This document shows positions 57,478 to 64,000 of a stretch of 64,000 nt of DNA, one piece after another. A program made the position numbers and the translations under genes. The notes beneath the pieces were generated by a model, which was given only the letters and a program-made list of their open reading frames with translations, was not told where the DNA came from and did no database searches. Position 1 is the stretch's first letter. The number at the start of each line of letters is the position of its first letter. This DNA is from Flavobacteriaceae bacterium (GTDB lineage Bacteria > Bacteroidota > Bacteroidia > Flavobacteriales > Flavobacteriaceae): NCBI GenBank assembly GCA_023262185.1, contig JALRDO010000001.1:62001-126000 (forward strand), written 5' to 3'.

Positions 57478-58509
57478 CTATAGGTTGGATAAGAAGGTTA
57501 AGGTGTCGATTTGATCGGCATAAGTGTCTAGTGTGGGTTGTTGAGATTGCCCGAAAGAAATTCCTTGTCTAAATGGACCTACACTACATTGAATATTCAC
57601 TGAATGGTTGGCAGTCCAATTATCGGCTTCTTCTAGGTTTTCGACCCATTTGTAGTGAAGTACTCCAATGGGCGAGTGTATCGTTTCGTCTTCTACCATT
57701 AAAATCGTTTCTGCGTCTATAAACTCAGCTTGATTTAACAATAACAAAGAACGCTGATATTCTACATTGTTTGCATACTTGTTGTGTTGTAATAATTCAT
57801 TCCGCGACGATAAAACCTGTGTAAGTGTATTGAGTTCAAACCCTCGTTCAATAAGAAGTTGTGTAACATTACGACAGCCTAATCCGAAGTAATCAAAAAT
57901 ATCGTTCGCCAAGAGCTCTAGTTTATACTTTTCGGTGTCTTTGGTTAGCAGCGCTACACTATTTCTGTTTTTTCGGATCAGGTGTGGATATTTTTTAAAG
58001 TAATAGTCAAAGTATCTTCCTGAATTATTTGATCCGGTTGCGATAACGGCGTCAAAATCTGCTCCGGGATCAATACGAATGTGAATGGACTGAATAGCTT
58101 CGTCATCAAGAAGGTGCATCTGCTCAACCATGAAACGCATGAGTGCACTGTCTTTTTGAGAAGGCTTTATAATGCAATGATGCCCTGAGAGATAGACGCT
58201 TAACAGATCGTGAAAACCTACTAGGGGAATATTCCCCGCCATTATTAATAAAACCCGCTTTTTACGTTCAGGTTTAAGTGTATAAGGAGCAGTCCATTTC
58301 AAAAGCGCCTCAGTGATTAATTGCCGACTCCAATAGTCTAAAGCCTTAAGAATGTGTTCAGGTGTAAACCACTTGTTCTGTGCCTCTGCATTTCGAATAA
58401 GTGCTGCCAATGGCTCGTTTTCTGTAAGGGGAGCCTTAAGGAATGTGCTTAGGGTTTTGCCCAACTGATCAAGTGCACTAATTCTCTTTTTTAAAGCGGT
58501 TTCTTGCAT
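57478..58509 (-). CDS. Acyl-CoA reductase (LuxC-like)
   Basis: A 343-residue ALDH-superfamily protein of the LuxC type. The nucleotide-binding core is RVLLIMAGNIPLVGFHDLL, with an ATGSNNSGRYFDYYF block. The catalytic Cys is in DYFGLGCRNVTQ. It would reduce a long-chain acyl-CoA to an aldehyde with NAD(P)H. No luciferase (luxAB) is nearby, so bioluminescence is unlikely. Clustering with serC and a divergent ferredoxin is the only context; the product is not known. Its promoter region is shared with the ferredoxin gene. Confidence 0.82.
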   Translation of the reverse strand: MQETALKKRISALDQLGKTLSTFLKAPLTENEPLAALIRNAEAQNKWFTPEHILKALDYWSRQLITEALLKWTAPYTLKPERKKRVLLIMAGNIPLVGFHDLLSVYLSGHHCIIKPSQKDSALMRFMVEQMHLLDDEAIQSIHIRIDPGADFDAVIATGSNNSGRYFDYYFKKYPHLIRKNRNSVALLTKDTEKYKLELLANDIFDYFGLGCRNVTQLLIERGFELNTLTQVLSSRNELLQHNKYANNVEYQRSLLLLNQAEFIDAETILMVEDETIHSPIGVLHYKWVENLEEADNWTANHSVNIQCSVGPFRQGISFGQSQQPTLDTYADQIDTLTFLSNL

Positions 58510-58540
58510 TTGTTTTTAAGTGAGGTCAGAAGTACTTTTG
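58509..58540 (+). promoter_or_regulatory. Promoter of the ferredoxin-ychF operon
   Basis: TTTG (58509-58512), a 20-nt spacer and TACTTTTG (58533-58540) match the Bacteroidota consensus well. The ATG is 18 nt downstream of the box. Confidence 0.7.
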
Positions 58541-58548
58541 CAAAAGTA
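58533..58548. repeat. Perfect 16-bp palindrome in the divergent promoter region
   Basis: TACTTTTGCAAAAGTA is exactly self-complementary. Its left half is the plus-strand -7 box, and its right half, read on the minus strand, is an identical -7 box pointing to the LuxC-like gene. Confidence 0.8.
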
Positions 58549-58558
58549 ATTAAAGACT

Positions 58559-58912
58559 ATGGCAATCGTTATCACTGATGAGTGTATTAACTGTGGGGCA
58601 TGCGAACCAGAATGTCCAAATACGGCTATTTACGAGGGTGCAGATTCTTGGAGATATAGTGATGGCACTAGTCTGAAAGGTTCTGTTGATTTGCTTTCGG
58701 GCCAAACTATTGATGCAGACGCTGTGAATCAAGCCTTGAACGATGAATTGTATTATATCGTTCCAGATAAGTGCACAGAATGTATGGGGTTTCATGAAGA
58801 GCCTCAATGTGCAGCCGTATGTCCGGTTGACTGTTGTGTACCAGACCCGAATCATGTAGAAACTGAGACCCAACTTTTGGGTAAGCAACAGTTGATGCAT
58901 TCTAACTCCTAA
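58559..58912 (+). CDS. 4Fe-4S dicluster ferredoxin
   Basis: A 117-residue ferredoxin. The first cluster motif is [16 protein letters not shown] (C-x2-C-x2-C-x3-CP), the second [22 protein letters not shown], with an insertion between the second and third Cys of the second motif, which is typical of the YfhL/chromatium-type ferredoxins. Two [4Fe-4S] clusters are expected. The redox partner is unknown; it is 9 nt upstream of ychF and divergent from the LuxC-like reductase. Confidence 0.92.
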   Translation: MAIVITDECINCGACEPECPNTAIYEGADSWRYSDGTSLKGSVDLLSGQTIDADAVNQALNDELYYIVPDKCTECMGFHEEPQCAAVCPVDCCVPDPNHVETETQLLGKQQLMHSNS

Positions 58913-58921
58913 TTCTAAGAT

Positions 58922-60016
58922 ATGAAAGCAGGCATTGTTGGATTGCCCAATGTGGGAAAATCCACTCTATTCAATTGTTTGTCTAACGCAAAGGCACAGA
59001 GTGCTAATTTTCCATTTTGCACCATTGAACCTAATATAGGTGTAGTCAATGTTCCAGATCCGCGATTGAAACAACTAGAAGCCTTAGTTCAACCAGAACG
59101 TGTACTTCCGGCAACCGTAGAGATTGTAGATATTGCTGGGCTTGTGAAAGGTGCGAGTAAAGGAGAGGGGCTGGGAAATCAGTTTTTGGGAAACATACGA
59201 GAAACAGATGCTATTCTCCATGTTTTGCGCTGCTTTGATAACGACAATATTGTTCACGTCGACGGCTCGGTTGATCCTATTCGCGATAAAGAAACGATCG
59301 ATCTCGAGCTTCAACTGAAAGACCTTGAAACGGTTGAGAAACGATTGGATAAAGTGTCACGTGCTGCGAAAACAGGAAATAAAGAAGCTCAGAACGAAAA
59401 AAATATACTTGACAAGATTAAAGAGGCGCTACTCCAGGGAATATCTGTGAGAGCCGTTGAACTTTTAGATGCCGAACGCGAAGAGTTTGTCACTCATCTT
59501 CAGTTAATTACTGACAAGCCAGTGCTTTATGTGTGTAATGTTGACGAGTCTTCAGCAAGTGGAACCAATACTCATGTAGAGCGTGTTAAAGAAGCTGTAG
59601 CCGGTGAGAATTCCCAAGTACTAGTCTTAGCCGTCGGATTAGAAGCCGATATCGCAGAATTAGAAACACATGAAGAGCAGCAACTTTTTCTTGAAGACGT
59701 AGGTTTGGATGAACCTGGATCAGCGAAACTTATCCGTAAAGCGTATGAATTACTAAGACTCGAAACCTATTTTACAGCTGGTAAAAAAGAGGTGAGAGCC
59801 TGGACGATACCATCAGGAAGTACTGCGCCAGAGGCAGCTGGGGTGATACATACTGATTTTGAAAAAGGCTTTATTAGAGCAGAGGTTATCGCTTTTGATG
59901 ATTTCATCACCTATAAGAGTGAGCAAAAGGTTAAGGAGGCCGGAAAAATGCGCGTTGAAGGAAAAGAATACGTAGTGAAAGACGGAGATGTGATGCATTT
60001 TCGTTTTAATGTGTAA
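58922..60016 (+). CDS. ychF: Redox-regulated ATPase YchF
   Basis: A 364-residue OBG-family P-loop protein. GIVGLPNVGKSTLFN is the Walker A. The G4 motif reads NVDE, not NKxD, consistent with the ATP preference of YchF/OLA1. A coiled-coil insert (about residues 130-200) and the C-terminal TGS domain (about 280-364; AWTIPSGSTAPEAAGVIHTDFEKGFIRAEV) follow. It is implicated in translation and oxidative stress. Confidence 0.95.
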   Translation: MKAGIVGLPNVGKSTLFNCLSNAKAQSANFPFCTIEPNIGVVNVPDPRLKQLEALVQPERVLPATVEIVDIAGLVKGASKGEGLGNQFLGNIRETDAILHVLRCFDNDNIVHVDGSVDPIRDKETIDLELQLKDLETVEKRLDKVSRAAKTGNKEAQNEKNILDKIKEALLQGISVRAVELLDAEREEFVTHLQLITDKPVLYVCNVDESSASGTNTHVERVKEAVAGENSQVLVLAVGLEADIAELETHEEQQLFLEDVGLDEPGSAKLIRKAYELLRLETYFTAGKKEVRAWTIPSGSTAPEAAGVIHTDFEKGFIRAEVIAFDDFITYKSEQKVKEAGKMRVEGKEYVVKDGDVMHFRFNV

Positions 60017-60115
60017 AACTTACGTTCGTTTTGTTAATTACTTTCAGGAAAACCCTTTTAATTCAAGGGCTATGGTCAAGTATATTGCATCCTAGTTTTT
60101 TCCCTGACCGTTCAC

Positions 60116-61963
60116 ATGTCTCAAAACACCTATACTGAAGATAATATTCGTTCGCTAGATTGGCGTGAGCATATTCGCCTGCGTCCTGGTATGTATATAG
60201 GTAAGTTGGGTGACGGATCTTCTGCGGACGACGGTATTTACATCCTTCTCAAAGAAATCATCGATAATAGTATTGATGAATTCGTAATGGGTGCCGGAAA
60301 AACCATCGAAATCACGCTGAACGATAGACATATGAGTGTCCGTGACTACGGACGTGGAATTCCCCTAGGAAAGGTAGTTGATGTAGTTTCTAAGATGAAT
60401 ACAGGGGGTAAATACGACACACGAGCCTTCAAGAAATCGGTGGGACTAAATGGAGTAGGTACCAAAGCGGTGAACGCACTATCAAGCAGTTTTAAAGTTT
60501 CTTCTTTTAGAGATGGACAACGCAAGATCGCTTTGTTTGAACAAGGCATGTTAGTTGAGGAACATCAAGAAGAAAAACAACAGCGAAGCGGAACTCTTAT
60601 TGAGTTTATTCCAGACTCGACCATATTTAAAAATTATCGTTTTAGAGATGAATACGTAGAGCGCATGCTCAAGAATTACGTGTTTCTGAATCCGGGATTA
60701 ACTATACAATACAACGGTCAAAAATTCTATTCTGAAAACGGATTAAAAGACCTCTTAGAAGATCAGAATTCGAGTGATGATTTTTTGTATCCTATAATTC
60801 ACCTAAAGGGAGATGACATTGAGGTTGCGATTACGCATAGTAAATCGCAATACAGTGAAGAATACCATTCTTTTGTCAATGGGCAGCACACTACTCAAGG
60901 GGGTACACACCAATCTGCTTTTAGAGAGGCCGTAGTAAAGACCATTCGAGATTTTTACGGAAAGAATTACGACGCCTCTGATATTCGAAAATCTATCATT
61001 TCTGCGGTAGCCATAAAGGTAATGGAACCTGTTTTTGAGAGTCAAACCAAAACAAAGCTAGGGTCTACCGATATGGGCGGAGAGCTTCCAACGGTAAGAA
61101 CCTATATCAATGATTTTGTAGGGCATCACTTAGACAATTACCTCCACAAAAACTCAGAAACGGCAGAGGCCATCCAGCGTAAAATTATTCAAGCGGAGCG
61201 TGAGCGTAAAGAGTTGTCGGGTATCCGCAAGCTGGCAAAAGAGCGCGCGAAGAAAGCGAGTTTACACAATAAGAAATTAAGAGATTGCCGAGCTCACCTG
61301 ACGGACCTTAAAAACGATCGAAGATTAGAAAGCACACTTTTCATTACCGAGGGTGATTCGGCTTCAGGATCTATTACTAAATCGAGGGATGTGAATACCC
61401 AGGCAGTTTTCAGTTTGAGAGGAAAGCCTCTTAATTCGTATGGAATGTCTAAAAAGATCGTCTATGAGAATGAAGAGTTTAACCTGCTTCAATCTGCTTT
61501 AGATATTGAGGAGTCAATAGAAAACTTACGCTACAATAACATTGTAATCGCAACGGATGCCGATGTAGACGGAATGCATATCCGTCTTTTGCTTATCACT
61601 TTTTTCTTACAGTTCTTTCCTGAGCTTATAAAAGAAAACCATCTGTACATTTTACAGACTCCGTTGTTTAGGGTTCGTGATAAAAAGAAGACTTACTACT
61701 GTTACAGCGAGAAAGAACGCAAAGATGCCCTCCAGGCACTCACAGGAAAACCAGAGATCACCCGATTCAAAGGGCTAGGAGAGATTTCTCCTGATGAATT
61801 CAAGCACTTTATAGGAGAAGAAATTCGTCTAGAGCCTGTACTGCTCGATCGAGCAATGAGTACCGATCAACTGCTCGATTTCTATATGGGTAAGAATACG
61901 CCTGAGCGTCAAGAGTTTGTAATACAAAATCTAAAAGTAGAATTGGACGTTGCCGATGAGTGA
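60116..61963 (+). CDS. parE: DNA topoisomerase IV subunit B
   Basis: A 615-residue type IIA topoisomerase ATPase subunit. The GHKL ATPase domain starts [19 protein letters not shown], with DNSIDEF (catalytic Glu), RDYGRGIP and [14 protein letters not shown]. The TOPRIM domain has [12 protein letters not shown] and the [12 protein letters not shown] metal Asp cluster. The length and overlap with parC (8 nt) identify ParE rather than GyrB. It decatenates daughter chromosomes. Confidence 0.95.
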   Translation: MSQNTYTEDNIRSLDWREHIRLRPGMYIGKLGDGSSADDGIYILLKEIIDNSIDEFVMGAGKTIEITLNDRHMSVRDYGRGIPLGKVVDVVSKMNTGGKYDTRAFKKSVGLNGVGTKAVNALSSSFKVSSFRDGQRKIALFEQGMLVEEHQEEKQQRSGTLIEFIPDSTIFKNYRFRDEYVERMLKNYVFLNPGLTIQYNGQKFYSENGLKDLLEDQNSSDDFLYPIIHLKGDDIEVAITHSKSQYSEEYHSFVNGQHTTQGGTHQSAFREAVVKTIRDFYGKNYDASDIRKSIISAVAIKVMEPVFESQTKTKLGSTDMGGELPTVRTYINDFVGHHLDNYLHKNSETAEAIQRKIIQAERERKELSGIRKLAKERAKKASLHNKKLRDCRAHLTDLKNDRRLESTLFITEGDSASGSITKSRDVNTQAVFSLRGKPLNSYGMSKKIVYENEEFNLLQSALDIEESIENLRYNNIVIATDADVDGMHIRLLLITFFLQFFPELIKENHLYILQTPLFRVRDKKKTYYCYSEKERKDALQALTGKPEITRFKGLGEISPDEFKHFIGEEIRLEPVLLDRAMSTDQLLDFYMGKNTPERQEFVIQNLKVELDVADE

Positions 61964-64000
61964 TGAGTCGCTAAATAATGCTGAAGGTACTCATGAATTG
62001 AATCAAGAGCGCATGATCACCGTAACCGGTATGTATAAAGACTGGTTCTTAGATTATGCTTCTTACGTAATTCTTGAACGTGCTGTGCCTGCGATTGAAG
62101 ACGGATTTAAGCCGGTGCAAAGACGCATCATGCACGCGTTGAAAGAACTCGATGACGGACGTTACAATAAAGTAGCAAACGTGGTAGGCCATACCATGCA
62201 ATACCATCCGCATGGAGACGCAAGTATTTCAGATGCTATGGTTCAAATGGGTCAAAAAGACCTGTTGATTGACACGCAAGGAAACTGGGGAAATATTCTA
62301 ACGGGAGATAGTGCGGCGGCTTCCCGCTATATAGAAGCGCGCCTTTCTAAATTTGCCTTGGAGGTTGTGTATAGTCCTAAGGTCACCGAGTGGCAGATGT
62401 CTTACGACGGTAGAAAAAAGGAACCCGTTAATTTACCCGTTAAGTTCCCGATGTTACTCGCTCAAGGTGCAGAAGGAATTGCGGTGGGTTTGTCGACAAA
62501 AATTTTACCCCATAACTTCAATGAACTCATTGACGCTAGTGTCGCCTATTTGAATAACCGGTCGTTTACGTTGGTGCCAGACTTTCAGACAGGAGGCCTT
62601 ATAGATATTGAAAATTACAACAATGGTTTAAGGGGAGGACGCATAAGGGTACGCGCCAAGATTGATATTCAAGATAAGAACACCTTAGTCGTTCGAGAGA
62701 TTCCTTTTGGAACCAATACTTCTTCTTTGATTGAATCGATTTTAAAAGCGAATGAAAAGGGGAAAATCAAAATCAAAAAGATAGAGGATAATACTGCTGA
62801 AAACGTTGAGATTCTAATACACCTTCCATCTGGCATATCTCCTGACAAGACATTAGACGCCTTATATGCCTTTACCGGTTGCGAGCAATCTATTGCACCC
62901 CTAGCCTGTGTAATTGAAGACAATAAACCTGCATTTATAGATGTAAAAACAATCCTAAAGCGTTCTACAGATAGCACCGTAGAGCTTCTAAAAGCAGAAC
63001 TCAATATTCAGCTTCAAGAACTCGAGGAGCAGTGGCATTTTGCTTCGCTTGAACGCATCTTTATAGAAAACAGAATCTATCGCGATATAGAGGAGGAAGA
63101 AACATGGGAAGGTGTCTTAGCTGCTATTAGCAAGGGGTTAGCTTCACATGTGAAAAACCTAAAACGAGCCATCACCGAACAGGATATTGAAAAGTTGACA
63201 GAGATTCGTATCAAGCGTATTTCAAAGTTTGACATTGACAAAGCGGCTGCTCTCATTGATTCTCTAGAGGGGGACATCTTAGAGGTGAAGAACCATTTAG
63301 ATAATATTGTAGACTACGCGATTCAGTACTTCAAGGCGTTGAAGAAGAAATACGGTGAAGGGAGAGAACGCAAATCAGAGATTCGAGTTTTCGACGCGAT
63401 AGAAGCAACCAAGGTAGTCATCCGTAACCTTAAGCTCTACATGAATAGAGAAGAAGGCTTCATTGGTACTGGATTGAAAAAAGACGAGTATGTAACCGAG
63501 TGTAGTGACATCGATGATGTAATTGTCTTTTTACAAGACGGTACGATGATGGTAACAAAGGTCGATGCCAAGGTTTTTGTTGGAAAGGATATCCTTTACG
63601 CTGGGGTCTTTAAGAAAAATGATCAGCGGATGGTGTATAACATGATCTACAAGCTTCCAAAAGGCGGGACCTCTTATATTAAGCGCTTCAATGTCACTTC
63701 AATCACCAGAGACAAACCCTATAGTCTAGTGGGAGATGTTGAAGGGGTATCAGTGCTCTATTTCTCAGCAAACCCAAACGGAGAGGCAGAGGTTGTGACC
63801 GTGCTGCTAAGACAAACAGGAAGTGTTAAGAAACTAAAATGGGATATAGATTTTTCAGATACTCTCATCAAAGGAAGAGCCTCAAAAGGAAATATCGTCT
63901 CTAAGTATCCCGTTAAAAGAGTAGAGTTTAAGTCTTCTGGTAAAAGTACGCTTAAGCCAAGATCAATATGGTTTGATGAGGTCACCTTACGACTTAACAC
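61956..64000 (+). CDS. parC: DNA topoisomerase IV subunit A, 5' part
   Basis: The gene begins at ATG 61956, overlapping the parE stop by 8 nt, and runs off the window at 64000 with no stop (681 complete codons seen of about 850-900). N-terminal [30 protein letters not shown] and the HPHGDASI block are family hallmarks. The catalytic Tyr is in [14 protein letters not shown] coiled coil and the start of the C-terminal beta-pinwheel are visible. The partner is ParE. Confidence 0.94.
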   Translation, partial: MSDESLNNAEGTHELNQERMITVTGMYKDWFLDYASYVILERAVPAIEDGFKPVQRRIMHALKELDDGRYNKVANVVGHTMQYHPHGDASISDAMVQMGQKDLLIDTQGNWGNILTGDSAAASRYIEARLSKFALEVVYSPKVTEWQMSYDGRKKEPVNLPVKFPMLLAQGAEGIAVGLSTKILPHNFNELIDASVAYLNNRSFTLVPDFQTGGLIDIENYNNGLRGGRIRVRAKIDIQDKNTLVVREIPFGTNTSSLIESILKANEKGKIKIKKIEDNTAENVEILIHLPSGISPDKTLDALYAFTGCEQSIAPLACVIEDNKPAFIDVKTILKRSTDSTVELLKAELNIQLQELEEQWHFASLERIFIENRIYRDIEEEETWEGVLAAISKGLASHVKNLKRAITEQDIEKLTEIRIKRISKFDIDKAAALIDSLEGDILEVKNHLDNIVDYAIQYFKALKKKYGEGRERKSEIRVFDAIEATKVVIRNLKLYMNREEGFIGTGLKKDEYVTECSDIDDVIVFLQDGTMMVTKVDAKVFVGKDILYAGVFKKNDQRMVYNMIYKLPKGGTSYIKRFNVTSITRDKPYSLVGDVEGVSVLYFSANPNGEAEVVTVLLRQTGSVKKLKWDIDFSDTLIKGRASKGNIVSKYPVKRVEFKSSGKSTLKPRSIWFDEVTLRLN

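Noticed and set aside
57478-58509. A bioluminescence (lux) cluster
   Set aside because: Only a LuxC-like reductase is present; no luxAB, luxD or luxE.
58550-58900. A 116-aa antisense frame over the ferredoxin
   Set aside because: It is opposite a well-supported Cys-motif ferredoxin and has no own motif or promoter.
60053-60069. A small inverted repeat CCCTT / AAGGG before parE as a terminator
   Set aside because: The stem is only 5 bp and no T-run follows.
1-64000. Mobile elements, prophage, CRISPR arrays, toxin-antitoxin or defence islands
   Set aside because: No transposase, integrase, Cas-like or toxin-like protein and no direct-repeat array was seen; every gene fits a core chromosomal region.

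Overview
The window looks like chromosome from a member of the Flavobacteriales (phylum Bacteroidota). Upstream regions repeatedly carry the Bacteroidota promoter pattern TTG/TTTG - about 20 nt - TAnnTTTG. Start codons rarely have a Shine-Dalgarno sequence. The gene content (fused ResB-CcsA, bacillithiol deacetylase BshB1, futalosine-independent menaquinone genes, an OMP_b-brl-type TonB receptor, DUF2520-KdsC-Maf, DUF6787, the CAL67264-type small membrane protein beside EttA) is typical of that group. Base composition looks moderate (a little over 40% G+C by eye, not computed). I see no insertion sequences, phage genes, CRISPR arrays or rRNA. This is a gene-dense core region with almost no intergenic space and several overlapping genes.

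Layout. 1-923: 3' part of murA. 925-6856 (minus): BLUF photoreceptor, pirin, photolyase, an SDR without the catalytic Tyr, an SRPBCC protein, then Maf, KdsC-type phosphatase and a DUF2520 protein. 6930-10968 (plus): cytochrome c biogenesis fusion, bshB1 and tRNA-His with a bidirectional terminator. 10988-12538 (minus): M28 peptidase lipoprotein. 12609-21990 (plus): an unknown secreted protein, then a menaquinone cluster (thioesterase, menF, menD, CvfB-like, SPOR-like membrane protein, menA, menC, CPBP protease, menE); menB and menH are not here. 21976-23610 (minus): acyl-CoA carboxylase beta subunit. 23691-26523 (plus): small membrane protein, ettA and a coiled-coil membrane-anchored protein. 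26589-32496 (minus, with a 56-aa plus-strand membrane ORF): fumC, TonB receptor, its small partner, and prfB with an intact programmed +1 frameshift.

32588-39503 (plus): DUF5117 metalloprotease, oligopeptidase B, a cystathionine-beta-synthase/cysteine-synthase-like enzyme and an alpha-oxoamine synthase, converging on a GNAT-fold protein (39510-40646, minus). These last three together are a candidate sulfonolipid (capnine) or sphingolipid locus and are my best candidate for an interesting system. 40678-45787 (plus): YfhO-like membrane protein, glycosyltransferase and flippase. 45776-49206 (minus): uvrA and nth, both with unusual losses of metal-binding cysteines. 49235-52214: thiol peroxidase, a 494-aa uncharacterised protein (minus), a PhnP-like hydrolase and a 63-aa membrane protein. 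52197-55511 (minus): esterase, a dihydroorotase homologue lacking its metal ligands, TIGR02757 protein and a LolD-like ATPase. 55547-64000: msrA (plus), DUF6787-serC-LuxC-like reductase (minus), ferredoxin and ychF (plus), then parE and the 5' two thirds or more of parC, running off the end.

Functional themes are envelope precursor and lipid synthesis (murA, KdsC, candidate sulfonolipid genes, glycan export), respiration (menaquinone, cytochrome c maturation, fumarase), DNA repair and light response (photolyase, BLUF, uvrA, nth, topoisomerase IV), and thiol or oxidative defence (BshB1, Bcp, MsrA). No intergenic gap exceeds about 130 bases once the unlisted small genes and the prfB 5' end are included.
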